Assembly (NCBI GenBank): GCA_016793355.1
Contig: JAEUMG010000109.1
Coordinates: 1 to 64,000, forward strand
DNA from: Hyphomicrobiales bacterium
GTDB lineage: Bacteria; Pseudomonadota; Alphaproteobacteria; Rhizobiales; Aestuariivirgaceae
DNA: 64,000 nucleotides
Reading direction: 5' to 3'
Shown here: positions 55,430-64,000 of the stretch, piece by piece
Layout of the letters: each line of letters begins with the position of its first letter
Position numbering within the stretch: the stretch's first letter is position 1
Made by a program: the position numbers and the translations under genes
Notes under the pieces: generated by a model
What the model saw: the letters and a program-made list of their open reading frames with translations, nothing else
The model's database searches: none
What the model was told of the DNA's origin: nothing

Positions 55430-56558
55430 CCAGCGCTTCATCAATCTCGCAGCCGCGATCGCGTCGATCGTCGTGTTCGGCTTCGCGCTGGGGCTGATGT
55501 TCCCGCTCTTGTCGCTGCTCATGGAGCGGGCCGGCGTCTCGGCGGAAATGATCGGCTACAACACCGCGATGGCGCCGCTCGGCATTCTGCTGGCCGGTTT
55601 CATCGTGCCGCGACTCGTCAGGCGTTTCGGGTCGAAACTGGTAGTGATCACGGCAGCCTGGATCGCGGCGGCGATCGTCCTTTCCTATTACTTCACATCG
55701 ATTCCGTGGTGGTTTGCGCTGCGCGTGCTGCACGGGCTTGCGGTCTCGACGCTGTTTTCGATCAGCGAAGCCTGGATCGTGAAGTTCTCGGCGGGCAGTT
55801 ATCGCACCCGCATTCTGGCGATCTATACGAGCATACTGGCCCTCAGTTTCGGCGGCGGACCGGCGCTCATCTCCTATGTCGGGATCGATGGCATCCTGCC
55901 CTTCGCGATCGGGGCCGGCGTGCTGATCGCGGCGACCGTGCCGATGTATCTGGTGCGCGAGCCGCCGTCACTGGAAGATCCAAAGGCGGCTCTATCGGCG
56001 CTCGCATTTGCGCCCAAGGCGCCGATCCTGCTCATGGCGGTCGGGCTTTTCGCGATCATCGATGCGGCCAATCTCGGCTTCCTGCCGGTCTATGGCGTCA
56101 AGAAGGGCATGGACCGGGAGACGGCGGCGCTGGTGCTGACCGCCTTCATCGTCGGCAATACGATTTTCCAGCTACCGATCGGCTGGCTCGCCGATCACTA
56201 TCCGAAGCGCAAGGTGATGGCGGGATGCGCCATCGTCACGGCGCTAACGAGCGCGCTTATCCCGTTAAGCTTCGGCAGCATCCTGCTCTGGCCGGTGCTG
56301 CTGGTGTGCGGCGCCGCTTCCGCGGGAATTTACACGGTGGCTTTGTCGGAACTCGGCGAGCGCTTTTCGGGCCACGAGCTGGTGGCGGGGACGGCTTCCT
56401 TCGCGACGGTCTGGGGGCTCGGCGCAATATTCGGCGCGCTGCTCGGCGGCTGGGCGTTCGAGAGCTTCGGGCCCGACGGCCTGCCTTTGTCGATCGCCGT
56501 GGTCTTTGCGCTGTTCATCGGCGCGGTCATCTGGCGGCAGAGGATGCGGCGCCTATGA
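55422..56558 (+). CDS. MFS transporter, second of a pair
   Basis: A 378-residue protein starting at GTG 55422 inside the end of the first MFS gene. It shares with it the loop PRLVRRFGSKLVV, SEAWIVKFSAGSYRTRILAIYTSIL and GWLADHYPKRKV, so it is a paralogue that probably arose by tandem duplication. It ends in ATGA, overlapping the EamA start. Substrate unknown. Confidence 0.85.
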   Translation: MLSQRFINLAAAIASIVVFGFALGLMFPLLSLLMERAGVSAEMIGYNTAMAPLGILLAGFIVPRLVRRFGSKLVVITAAWIAAAIVLSYYFTSIPWWFALRVLHGLAVSTLFSISEAWIVKFSAGSYRTRILAIYTSILALSFGGGPALISYVGIDGILPFAIGAGVLIAATVPMYLVREPPSLEDPKAALSALAFAPKAPILLMAVGLFAIIDAANLGFLPVYGVKKGMDRETAALVLTAFIVGNTIFQLPIGWLADHYPKRKVMAGCAIVTALTSALIPLSFGSILLWPVLLVCGAASAGIYTVALSELGERFSGHELVAGTASFATVWGLGAIFGALLGGWAFESFGPDGLPLSIAVVFALFIGAVIWRQRMRRL

Positions 56559-57466
56559 CGCAGCCCTGGCGGATCAATTACGGCACGGGTGTCATGCTCG
56601 CGGCGATCGGGGCGCTGTGCTGGAGCTTTGGCGGGGCGCTGGTGCGGCTCACCGACGGGCTCGATGCCTGGCAGATCATTTTCTACCGCTCGGCGACCCT
56701 GCTCGTCTGCATGATGGGCTGGCTCATCATCCAGCATGGACGGCATCTCTTCACCGCTTTCCGGCAGGCCGGCGTCAACGCGATGATCGCCGGACTTGCG
56801 GTGGGCACCGCCGGCCTTACCTTCATCGCCTCGCTTTTCTACACGACGGTGGCGCAGTCGATCTTCATGACCGGGCTGTCGCCCTTCATGTCGGCGCTTC
56901 TCGGGTTGTGGATCCTGCGCGAGCGGGTCGCTTCGATCACCTGGATCGCCATGGCGGTCGCGCTGATCGGCATGCTGATCATCCTGGGCGCCGGCGGCGG
57001 GCAGGGCTCGATGATCGGGACCGCGCTCGCCATCTATTCGGCTTTCTGCTTCTCCTGCTATGCCGTGCTCCTGCGCTGGGGGCAGAATACCGAGATGACA
57101 GTGGCGCTGGTGTGGAATGCCCTGTTCCTCATCGCGGTGAGCAGTTTCGTGCTGCTCGTGCCGACCGGCCTGCGCGAAATGACGCCGCAGCCCTTTCTGA
57201 TAGGCTGGAGCAACCTTGCCGCCTGCGTGGCGCTCGGCTCGGTTCAGGTGGCGCTGGGTCTCGCGCTCTTCACATTCGGCTCGCGCGCCGTGCCCGCGGC
57301 GCAGTTATCCCTGATCGCGCTGATCGAGCCGACCTTCTCGCCATTATGGGCGTGGCTCGTCGCCGGCGAGGTGCCGCCGGTCATGACATTTATCGGCGGC
57401 GCGGTGATCCTGGCCGCGATTGCCTTCCAGGCCCTGATGCGGGTCAGGCAGCCGAGACTGGCGTGA
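56555..57466 (+). CDS. DMT-superfamily transporter (EamA)
   Basis: A 303-residue transporter with ten helices and two EamA repeats, beginning MTQPWRINYGTGVML. The ATG at 56555 overlaps the stop of the second MFS gene. ALCWSFGGALVRL and LRWGQNTEMTVALVW mark the two repeats. Three exporters of two superfamilies in one overlapping run suggest a joint efflux function, but the substrate cannot be read. Confidence 0.87.
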   Translation: MTQPWRINYGTGVMLAAIGALCWSFGGALVRLTDGLDAWQIIFYRSATLLVCMMGWLIIQHGRHLFTAFRQAGVNAMIAGLAVGTAGLTFIASLFYTTVAQSIFMTGLSPFMSALLGLWILRERVASITWIAMAVALIGMLIILGAGGGQGSMIGTALAIYSAFCFSCYAVLLRWGQNTEMTVALVWNALFLIAVSSFVLLVPTGLREMTPQPFLIGWSNLAACVALGSVQVALGLALFTFGSRAVPAAQLSLIALIEPTFSPLWAWLVAGEVPPVMTFIGGAVILAAIAFQALMRVRQPRLA

Positions 57467-57496
57467 GCGGCGGCGCTTCGGCGCACACTTGCCGCC

Positions 57497-58534
57497 TCAG
57501 GGAAGCGGGGCGCCGGGAGGTGCGAGCTTCCTCAGTTCGGCCATCGGAAACACGCAGGCATAGCTGCCTTCCGCATAGGGGCCGATGGCATAGGGATCGA
57601 AGCCGACGGTCGCCTCAGTCTCGGCGAGTGACCATGCGGCCATCGTCGCCAGATGCTCGGCTATGACCTCGTCCTTCAGAAACTCGTCGGTTGCGGGATC
57701 ATAGGGCTCGCCCGAGAAGCGCTCCATCTTCTCGGCAACGATCTGGCTCCGGCATTCTTGCATGAGCGCCGGAAACGCCGCCTCCGACAGAATGTCCGCG
57801 ATCTCGATTTCGCGGCCGCTCGAAAGATCGATATTGATGCCAAGCGAGATGCCGTTTCCGTGCGCGCCGCCGGTGAAGGACCATTCATTGACCGTCGCCG
57901 AGATCAATCGGTCGGATGCGTAATTCAGTACGCTGAATGTCTGGATCTCGTAGGTTCTGCCGCCGGTATCCTCGCCATGCGGACCGATCTTGTAGTTGCC
58001 GGATGTTTTCGCCATCGCGGCGTTGAATGCCTTTTCGCCCGCGCTGCGGGGCTCGGCGAAGCGGAAGAACTGCGCCTGGATGGCGTAGGCGGATTCGCTT
58101 CCGTCCTGAAAAACATAATAGGGGATGATGCGGCTGCCGCTCCCCGGCCCCGAGCCCGGCCCGCCTTCGAGTTCGGCGGTTTTCACCCCGGTCATGTCGC
58201 CGATGCAGCCCTGAAGACCGAGGGCGCTTGCAGGACAGTTCGCCTCACGTTCGGCAAGCCAATGCCGTTGCGCCCGGACCAGCATCGTGCGTTCGCCATC
58301 GCTCGAAAGTCGCCGCACCTCGCCATAAGCGGCGTCGAGCCGATCCTCCGCGGCTCTCAGATCGGGATCGGCGCATATGGCGGTTTCGACAGCGGTGGCG
58401 GCCTTGCCGCAATCAAGCGCCGGGCTTGCCGGTGCGACGATGAATGTGCAGAGCAGAGCGCCAAGCACGGCCAGACTCCGGCGCCACAATCCGGCATCGC
58501 GCGTCGGTCGCGGTCCTGCGGCGGGGGCGCTCAC
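57497..58534 (-). CDS. LprI-N-terminal/DUF3298 secreted protein
   Basis: A 345-residue protein with a GTG start overlapping the stop of the amidotransferase gene. After a signal or anchor helix (LAVLGALLCTFIVAPASPA) comes an LprI N-terminal domain (CGKAATAVETAICADPDLRAAEDRLDAAYGEV), a Gly-Ser linker near residues 105-115, and a C-terminal DUF3298-like domain (FTGGAHGNGISLGINIDLSSGREIEIADIL). Homologues inhibit lysozyme or act at the envelope. A longer reading to 59161 overlaps the amidotransferase and is rejected. Confidence 0.8.
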   Translation of the reverse strand: MSAPAAGPRPTRDAGLWRRSLAVLGALLCTFIVAPASPALDCGKAATAVETAICADPDLRAAEDRLDAAYGEVRRLSSDGERTMLVRAQRHWLAEREANCPASALGLQGCIGDMTGVKTAELEGGPGSGPGSGSRIIPYYVFQDGSESAYAIQAQFFRFAEPRSAGEKAFNAAMAKTSGNYKIGPHGEDTGGRTYEIQTFSVLNYASDRLISATVNEWSFTGGAHGNGISLGINIDLSSGREIEIADILSEAAFPALMQECRSQIVAEKMERFSGEPYDPATDEFLKDEVIAEHLATMAAWSLAETEATVGFDPYAIGPYAEGSYACVFPMAELRKLAPPGAPLP

Positions 58535-59262
58535 GCCACCTTCTTGAGGCCGGTGGCCTGCATCAGGTTGTCGTAGATGCGCCGCGTCATTGCGCTCATG
58601 CGCGGCATCAAGGGATAGGCCTCGCGCGCGACGCGATCGTAGGAGCCTGGACCCAGATGGCGTTCGAGGGCGGCGATGTAGTCGGGCAGCGACGCCCACG
58701 AAGCGATGCTTTGCGGCGTGAACTCGGCATGGAACTGGAGGCCCAGGGCATGATTTCCGACGGCCATGGCCTGCACCCTGGTGACCGGAGATGCGGCGAG
58801 AACCTGCGCGCCGGGCGGCGGCGCGGTGACTTCCGCCAGATGCCACTGCATCACGCGTTGCGTGCCGGTCAGACCGGCAAACAGCGGATGGCACGCGCCC
58901 TGATCGCTGATCGTAATCGCATGGACGCCGACTTCGTGCTGTTGGGCGAGTTCGACCTTGCCGCCCAGGGCATCGGCGAGGAGCTGGTGGCCAAGGCACA
59001 GGCCGAGATAGGGGCGGGCACGGTCGCCGACCCATTCGCGGATCGCCTGTTTCTCGGCGACCAGCCAGGGATAGTCCTGCTCCTGCCAGACATCCATGGC
59101 GCCGCCAAGAACGAGCAGCATATCGTAAGGCGCGAGATCGGGGATCGTCTCGCCTTCCCACAGACGCACGGTGTCGGGATGGACGCCGTCCTCGGCGAAG
59201 AAATCCATGAACCGGCCGGCATTGTCGTGATCCATGTGCTGAAAGATGAGGGCGCGTTTCAT
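58531..59262 (-). CDS. Class I glutamine amidotransferase-like protein
   Basis: A 243-residue GATase domain protein: LGLCLGHQLL has the nucleophile Cys89, and GLQFHAEF supplies the His of the triad, followed by FTPQS. It resembles GMP-synthase-like and gamma-glutamyl hydrolase-type relatives that cleave glutamine or gamma-glutamyl bonds. It overlaps the LprI-like gene, forming an operon. Confidence 0.87.
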   Translation of the reverse strand: MKRALIFQHMDHDNAGRFMDFFAEDGVHPDTVRLWEGETIPDLAPYDMLLVLGGAMDVWQEQDYPWLVAEKQAIREWVGDRARPYLGLCLGHQLLADALGGKVELAQQHEVGVHAITISDQGACHPLFAGLTGTQRVMQWHLAEVTAPPPGAQVLAASPVTRVQAMAVGNHALGLQFHAEFTPQSIASWASLPDYIAALERHLGPGSYDRVAREAYPLMPRMSAMTRRIYDNLMQATGLKKVA

Positions 59263-59284
59263 GTGGCCCTCGCTTGGGCAGGGT

Positions 59285-59578
59285 TCAGTTGCGGGCGGGA
59301 GGCGCAGGCAGGGAGGCTGCGATTTTGACCGGTGCCGACCGCAGATTCGCCTCCGGACAGGTCGGCGCGATGATGATCCAGCTTGAATTGTTGAGGTTCA
59401 TGTCGCACTTCGCGAGCCTGCCGCGGATGCAGAGTATCTGACCCTGTTCGTAGTCCTGGCCATTGGCGCGACAGGTGCAGTTGTGCGCCGCCGCCAGATC
59501 GGGTACGAAGGCCGCCATCATCGAAACCGCAAGCGGCAAGAACTTGCAAGCTACCCCATGAGCCGAAGTCTGACACAA
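59285..59578 (-). CDS. Cysteine-rich secreted protein, unknown function
   Basis: A 97-residue protein with a hydrophobic N-terminus (FLPLAVSMMAAFVPDLAAA) and a mature part with five cysteines in CTCRANG, ILCIRGRLAKCDMNLNN and PTCPEAN. The pattern suggests two disulfides. A TTG at 59578 is the first in-frame start; another TTG starts at the signal core. It lies between csp and the amidotransferase on the same strand. Confidence 0.6.
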   Translation of the reverse strand: MCQTSAHGVACKFLPLAVSMMAAFVPDLAAAHNCTCRANGQDYEQGQILCIRGRLAKCDMNLNNSSWIIIAPTCPEANLRSAPVKIAASLPAPPARN

Positions 59579-59597
59579 TAAGTCGCGCAGTCAAACC

Positions 59598-59813
59598 CTA
59601 TCCGGCAAGCTGCAGATCCACGGCCTGCGGCCCGCGACCACGCTTGTCCGGCTGTACTTCGAAACTGATCCGCATGCCCTCGTTCAGCTCAGGAATTCCC
59701 GACCGCTGCACGGCGGTTATATGGACGAATACATCCTTGCCGCCGCCTTCTGGTGAAATGAAACCGTAGCCCTTGGCCTGGTTGAAGAATTTCACCGTGC
59801 CGTTCTGGCGCAT
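59598..59813 (-). CDS. Second cold-shock domain protein
   Basis: A 71-residue cold-shock domain with KGYGFIS (RNP1), DVFVHIT (RNP2) and FEVQPDKRGRGPQAVDLQL. It begins RQNGTVKFFN. It shares the fold with the csp at 48199 but differs in the C-terminal half. The 289-base gap upstream is divergent with the DUF922 gene and could hold a cold-regulated leader. Confidence 0.92.
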   Translation of the reverse strand: MRQNGTVKFFNQAKGYGFISPEGGGKDVFVHITAVQRSGIPELNEGMRISFEVQPDKRGRGPQAVDLQLAG

Positions 59814-60102
59814 TTCAAGCCCGCTCCCTCTTCCTCATTGCGCTGCCCGCAGGCCTGGACCCTCAAACCATGCCTGCCGGACGGGCACGCCACCGAAATC
59901 CGATGCTCCGGACAAGCGAAAGACCGCGCTTGATCGCCACACCGCCATCAATAGTCATGCCCACGGGGCGCGTCGCCGCGCCCCGGCCGCGCAATAATGC
60001 GCTAACGCCTTAATCACAGCAAGATGTTTTGCCGCACCCTTGCCGGGCGCCGCGATATGCGCATAATTCAGCAATCGAGGATCGCAATGATTGGGGGCCG
60101 GA

Positions 60103-60753
60103 ATGCGCGCATGGAGCGCAATAGCACTTGCCGCGGCAATGCTTGCCGGCGCCTGCGCGGGGGCCATGGCGGCGCCCAAATCGACGACGCAGTACAAGTA
60201 CTATCCGATATCAGGCGGCTCGGCGGCCGAACTCTATATCGCGATGATGAAACGCGGGCCGCATGTGAATGGCGATCAGGCTTACGCTTCGACGACCGCG
60301 ACACAGACGCTCGACGGGCGGTTCATCCGCGCCAGCACTTGCCGGCTGCATGACATCAATCTGAACTTCCAGTTCACGATCCGCCTGCCGAAGCTTGCGA
60401 GCACCGAGGGGCTTTCGAAGACGACACGCGAGCGCTGGGAGGCGTTCTCGCAGTTCTTGCGCAAGCACGAGGAAACGCATCGCTCGATCTGGCTGGCATG
60501 CGCGGCCGATTTCGAGAAGCGCGCAATGGCAGTCAAGGCCGCGACCTGCGAAGCGGCGGATGCCGAGATCGCCCGGCTCGCCGATCAGGCGCGGATCGCC
60601 TGCAACAAGAAGCACGATGCCTTTGACGCGGCCGAGCAGAAGCGCGTGGCGAAGCATCCCTTCGTGAAACTGGTGCTGGCGCCGCAGAAGAAGCAGACCG
60701 CGGCGCTTGCGGCGGAGAAGCCGGCCAAGAAGAAGCGCAAGAGCATCTTCTGA
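60103..60753 (+). CDS. DUF922 zinc-metallopeptidase-like secreted protein
   Basis: A 216-residue protein with a signal peptide (AWSAIALAAAMLAGACAGAMA) and a DUF922 domain. FLRKHEETHRSIW has the HExxH zinc motif at His122-His126, within a helix, and cysteines at STCRLHDINLN, ACAADFE and TCEAAD. The last 40 residues are lysine-rich (KKQTAA, KPAKKKRKSIF). The ATG at 60103 with a strong purine-rich leader is preferred over TTG 60091. It may be a periplasmic protease. Confidence 0.78.
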   Translation: MRAWSAIALAAAMLAGACAGAMAAPKSTTQYKYYPISGGSAAELYIAMMKRGPHVNGDQAYASTTATQTLDGRFIRASTCRLHDINLNFQFTIRLPKLASTEGLSKTTRERWEAFSQFLRKHEETHRSIWLACAADFEKRAMAVKAATCEAADAEIARLADQARIACNKKHDAFDAAEQKRVAKHPFVKLVLAPQKKQTAALAAEKPAKKKRKSIF

Positions 60754-60759
60754 AGAAGG

Positions 60760-61176
60760 CTACTCGATCTTCATCTCGATCAGGCGGCCGCGCTTGCCGA
60801 CCTGATAGGCATCGCCGGTCGTCTTGAATTCCGCGCAGTCCTCGGCACCGGTGCCGAAGCGCATGCATAACTGCCCTTCGGCAGCCATCCAGGTTCCGGT
60901 GCCTTCGCCCTTAGCATCGTCCTGGAAGGAGAACTTGCCGGCGGGCGCGAATGAAATGATGCCGTCGCCGCTCGGCAAAGTGTACTGGAAGGTGCGGCCG
61001 GTCAGGACCTGATCGATTTCTGCCTGGGACAAGGTACGGATCGGCTGGGGCTTGGCGCCGACACTGCTGTCCTTGCCACTGACGATCGCGACATCCTTGG
61101 TATTGGGCCCGCTGCAGGCTGCTACCGCAAGTAGAGCGGCCGCGAGTGTGATCGGCGCCGTCAAACGCAATGCCAT
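60760..61176 (-). CDS. Hypothetical lipoprotein
   Basis: A 138-residue protein with lipobox LAVAAC (Cys21), then a short linker and a beta-rich domain (TGRTFQYTLPSGDGIISFAPAGKFSFQ, then GTWMAAEGQLCMRFG and EDCAEFKTTGD). The fold pattern looks like small envelope-lipoprotein domains of rhizobia. Convergent with the DUF922 gene. Function unknown. Confidence 0.65.
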   Translation of the reverse strand: MALRLTAPITLAAALLAVAACSGPNTKDVAIVSGKDSSVGAKPQPIRTLSQAEIDQVLTGRTFQYTLPSGDGIISFAPAGKFSFQDDAKGEGTGTWMAAEGQLCMRFGTGAEDCAEFKTTGDAYQVGKRGRLIEMKIE

Positions 61177-61263
61177 CCCGAGCGTCCCCTTTCTGCCGGG
61201 CTTCTTTCACAGTGAGCGTGTTTCCGCAAGAATGTGGGTGATTTGCGGCGGGAGGAGGTGGCG

Positions 61264-61740
61264 ATGAATGCCTATGACTTTACGTTCGAGGCGCTCGATG
61301 GGAGCACCCTGCCGCTGTCCGGCTTCAAGGGGCGCGCGCTGCTGATCGTCAACACGGCGTCCCAATGCGGCTTCACGCCGCAATATGCCGGTCTTGAGGA
61401 ACTGTGGCAGGGCAATCGCGAGCGCGGTCTCACGGTGATCGGCGTTCCGTGCAACCAGTTCGGCAGGCAGGAACCGGGAACCGAGGCCGAGATCGGCGCC
61501 TTCTGCGAGAAGAACTACGGCGTCACATTTCCGATGACCGCCAAGGTCGATGTGAAGGGCAGGGCTGCGCATCCCTTCTATGTCTGGGCGGGCGGCAGGG
61601 CCGGCGCAATCGGTCAGCCGGTGTGGAACTTCCACAAGTATCTGATCGGCCGCGAGGGCGAAATTATCGACTGGTTTTCGAGCGCGACCAAGCCGACGGG
61701 TCCGAAGATCACCCGCGCCGTCAAAGCGGCGCTGGAGTGA
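61264..61740 (+). CDS. Glutathione peroxidase-family protein
   Basis: A 158-residue thiol peroxidase: Cys35 in NTASQCGFTPQY replaces selenocysteine; NQFGRQEPG holds the catalytic Gln and PVWNFHKYLI the Trp/Asn region. The ATG at 61264 has ggaggagg upstream. It reduces lipid or hydrogen peroxides with thioredoxin or glutathione. Confidence 0.93.
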   Translation: MNAYDFTFEALDGSTLPLSGFKGRALLIVNTASQCGFTPQYAGLEELWQGNRERGLTVIGVPCNQFGRQEPGTEAEIGAFCEKNYGVTFPMTAKVDVKGRAAHPFYVWAGGRAGAIGQPVWNFHKYLIGREGEIIDWFSSATKPTGPKITRAVKAALE

Positions 61741-61768
61741 TCCGACCGGCATTGGGGGAAACCGCGGG

Positions 61769-62242
61769 CTACTTGTAGCGGACCTTGACGATCTCGTAGC
61801 TCTTCCCGCCGCCCGGTGTGTTGACTTCGACGGAATCGCCTTTGCGCTTGCCAATGATGGCGCGCGCGATCGGGGATGAAATCGAAATCTTGCCCTTCTT
61901 CACGTCGGCTTCGAACTCGCCGACGATCTGATAGGCCGATTCCTCTTCGCTATCCTCGTCCACCAGCGTGACCTTGGCGCCGAATTTGACCGTGTCGCCG
62001 GACAGTTTGGTGATGTCGATAATGTCGGCGCGACTCAGCTTGTCCTCAAGCTCGGCAACGCGCGCCTCGATCCAGCCCTGCTGCTCCTTGGCGGCATGGT
62101 ACTCGGCATTCTCGGAGAGATCGCCATGCGAGCGCGCTTCCTCGATCGCTTTAATGATGCGCGGGCGCTCGACAGATTTCAGATGCTTGATCTCATCCAT
62201 CATGGCGGTGTGGCCTTCCGCCGTCATCGGCACTTTTTCCAT
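61769..62242 (-). CDS. greA: Transcription elongation factor GreA
   Basis: A 157-residue Gre[44 protein letters not shown], split here into the N-terminal coiled coil, with [14 protein letters not shown] as the tip motif, and a C-terminal FKBP-like domain ([29 protein letters not shown]). It rescues backtracked RNA polymerase. It lies downstream of carB on the same strand, a common alphaproteobacterial order. Confidence 0.96.
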   Translation of the reverse strand: MEKVPMTAEGHTAMMDEIKHLKSVERPRIIKAIEEARSHGDLSENAEYHAAKEQQGWIEARVAELEDKLSRADIIDITKLSGDTVKFGAKVTLVDEDSEEESAYQIVGEFEADVKKGKISISSPIARAIIGKRKGDSVEVNTPGGGKSYEIVKVRYK

Positions 62243-62459
62243 CGTTCGTCCAATATCCGTCAGTTAAAATCTGCCCGCGCAGCCAGCGGGCGGCGCGGCA
62301 ATCGGCAAGCTTCCGTTCAAGCGAAGAACTGTCCCGGAGCAGCGGCTTGAAGGTTCCCCAGCGGAGCCTCAGACGGGACAGCCTATAAGAATGGCCGAAT
62401 GGGGCGAAAATTTCAAGGGCGCCAGCGGATTTTGGAGTTTGTTGTCCTTTGATAAGAAC

Positions 62460-64000
62460 TTAATGATAGTCCTGCAGGGGCCGGACATCGAGCGTGCCAG
62501 CGCGCTGGGCGGCAATCGCCTTGGTGACCGCCAGGATGCCGGGAAGCGTGGTGTAGTAAGGCACTTTTTGCAGCAGTGCGGCCTGGCGCAGCGATTTTGA
62601 ATCGGACTCGGATGATTTCCCGTCGGTAGTGTTCAGGACCAGTTGGATTTCGCCGTTCTTGATCGAATCGACCACATGCGGGCGGCCTTCCAGGACCTTG
62701 TTGATCTTGGTCGACGGGACGCCGTGCTGGTCGAAATAGCGCTGCGTGCCGCCGGTCGCGACGATCGCAAAGCCCAGTTCGATAAGCCGCTTCACGGCCG
62801 GCAGGACGCGCGGCTTGTCCTGATCCTTCACCGATATGAAAACCGTTCCGGCAACCGGAATGCGCATGCCGGCGCCGAGCTGGCTCTTGGCGAAGGCCAT
62901 GTCGTAGCGCTGGTCGAGGCCCATGACCTCGCCGGTCGAGCGCATCTCGGGTCCGAGAAGAATGTCGACACCGGGGAACCGGTTGAAAGGGAAGACCGCC
63001 TCCTTGACGCCGGTGTGCCTGAGCTTCCGGGTCTTGAGGCCGAACGAGGCGAGCCTCTCGCCGGCCATGACGCGCGCCGCGATCTTGGCGACGGGCTTGC
63101 CGATGACCTTGGCGACGAAAGGTACGGTGCGCGAGGCGCGCGGATTGACTTCGAGGATGTAGACGGTGTCGTCCTTGATCGCGAATTGCACATTCATCAG
63201 ACCGACGACGCCGAGCGCCAAGGCCAATTCGCGGGTCTGGCGATGAAGTTCGGCAATGACCGGGTCTTTGAGCGAGTAGGGGGGCAGCGCACAGGCGCTG
63301 TCGCCCGAATGGATGCCGGCTTCCTCGATATGCTCCATGATGCCGGCGACGAAGACATCCTCGCCGTCGCAAATCGCGTCGACATCGACTTCGATGGCAT
63401 TGGCAAGATAGCTGTCGATGAGGACCGGGCTCGTGCCGGAAACGACCACCGCCTGGGCGATGTAGCGGTCAAGCTGTTCTTCGTTGCGCACGATCTCCAT
63501 GGCGCGGCCGCCGAGCACGTAGGACGGCCGGATAACGATGGGATAGCCAATCTTGGCGGCGATCTTCTTCGCTTCGGCAGCGGAGCGCGCGACACCATTC
63601 TCGGGCTGGCGAAGGCCGAGCTTCTTGATGAGTTTCGCAAACCGGTCGCGATCCTCGGCGAGATCGATGGCATCGGGCGTGGTGCCGAGGATTGGCACGC
63701 CGGCCTCCTCGAGCGCCTTGGCGAGGTTGAGCGGGGTCTGGCCGCCAAATTGCACAATTACGCCGGCAAGCGTGCCCTTCACCTGTTCGGCGTGGATGAC
63801 TTCGAGGACATCCTCGGCGGTTAGCGGCTCGAAATAAAGCCGGTCGGAGGTGTCGTAGTCGGTCGACACCGTCTCCGGGTTGCAGTTGACCATGATCGAT
63901 TCATAGCCTGCATCGTGGAGCGCGAAACAGGCATGGCAGCAGCAATAGTCGAACTCTATGCCTTGACCGATACGGTTGGGGCCGCCGCCGAGGATGATGA
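62460..64000 (-). CDS. carB: Carbamoyl-phosphate synthase large chain (C-terminal part)
   Basis: An open frame runs from the edge of the window to the stop at 62460, about 513 codons, so the 5' part is outside. It enters with [19 protein letters not shown], the start of the second synthetase half. [55 protein letters not shown], and [18 protein letters not shown] follow. The last 120 residues are the MGS-like allosteric domain. It makes carbamoyl phosphate for arginine and pyrimidines. Confidence 0.96.
   Translation of the reverse strand, partial: IILGGGPNRIGQGIEFDYCCCHACFALHDAGYESIMVNCNPETVSTDYDTSDRLYFEPLTAEDVLEVIHAEQVKGTLAGVIVQFGGQTPLNLAKALEEAGVPILGTTPDAIDLAEDRDRFAKLIKKLGLRQPENGVARSAAEAKKIAAKIGYPIVIRPSYVLGGRAMEIVRNEEQLDRYIAQAVVVSGTSPVLIDSYLANAIEVDVDAICDGEDVFVAGIMEHIEEAGIHSGDSACALPPYSLKDPVIAELHRQTRELALALGVVGLMNVQFAIKDDTVYILEVNPRASRTVPFVAKVIGKPVAKIAARVMAGERLASFGLKTRKLRHTGVKEAVFPFNRFPGVDILLGPEMRSTGEVMGLDQRYDMAFAKSQLGAGMRIPVAGTVFISVKDQDKPRVLPAVKRLIELGFAIVATGGTQRYFDQHGVPSTKINKVLEGRPHVVDSIKNGEIQLVLNTTDGKSSESDSKSLRQAALLQKVPYYTTLPGILAVTKAIAAQRAGTLDVRPLQDYH

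Noticed and set aside
57497-59161. Extension of the LprI-like gene to 554 residues
   Set aside because: The added N-terminal part runs through the coding region of the amidotransferase in another frame and looks like low-complexity arginine-rich shadow sequence.

Overview
The window is a GC-rich bacterial chromosome segment whose gene order and families point to an alphaproteobacterium, most likely order Hyphomicrobiales (Rhizobiales). The pointers are a ruvCAB-ybgC-tolQRAB-pal-cpoB-tilS-ftsH-glmM block, carB next to greA, an RpoH-type sigma-32, an IalB-family secreted protein, a RluA-type pseudouridine synthase, and GC-rich palindromic intergenic repeats of the kind common in rhizobia. It is mostly ordinary, tightly packed chromosome. 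There is no prophage, transposase, CRISPR array or rRNA operon. No gene-free stretch exceeds 300 bases.

Layout. 1-1066: end of 5-formyltetrahydrofolate cyclo-ligase and a YmdB-like phosphoesterase. 1324-4531: polyamine-type ABC importer (binding protein and two permeases, no ATPase), with an intrinsic terminator hairpin after the binding-protein gene. 4528-5444: Nudix hydrolase and a small unknown gene on the minus strand. 5575-8643: yebC and ruvC-ruvA-ruvB. 8729-10112: a two-gene cassette (chymotrypsin-fold serine peptidase resembling the NAL1 type, plus a 139-residue partner) sitting between ruvB and ybgC. 10129-16635: ybgC and the Tol-Pal envelope operon, with two tandem pal genes. 16595-22616: tilS, ftsH, folP, glmM. 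22701-24892: DMT exporter, secreted protein, outer-membrane beta-barrel protein. 25055-27791: serC-serA serine biosynthesis. 27911-31074: MuiA-like protein and a DUF1326/DUF2182 pair. 31245-40998: purA, a GNAT-C39 peptidase fusion, two related membrane proteins, an EAL phosphodiesterase, a CAP protein, a PhyH dioxygenase and rpoH. 41146-44756: EmrAB-type efflux pump with a divergent TetR regulator and two identical operators. 44916-50710: rluD, tRNA-Glu(CTC), ialB-like, GNAT, csp, PilZ, dsbB with a DUF5993-like microprotein, MlaC-like. 50844-53092: copC and a three-part CopD-cytochrome c-thioredoxin-like fusion. 53382-57466: MBL hydrolase and two MFS plus one EamA transporter in overlapping frames. 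57497-61176: LprI-like, glutamine amidotransferase, Cys-rich secreted protein, a second csp, a DUF922 metallopeptidase, a lipoprotein. 61264-64000: glutathione peroxidase, greA and the 3' half of carB.

Most of the content is housekeeping: recombination, envelope integrity, tRNA lysidine synthesis, proteolysis, folate, peptidoglycan precursors, serine, purine and pyrimidine synthesis, and heat shock. The less ordinary items are the peptidase cassette between ruvB and ybgC, the CopD-cytochrome-thioredoxin fusion, the tandem pal genes with long identical tracts, the DsbB with a relocated cysteine pair beside a microprotein, and a family of GGGGAGGG-type palindromes scattered between genes. I did not find a clear-cut novel defence or mobile system; the peptidase cassette is the best candidate for something undescribed.
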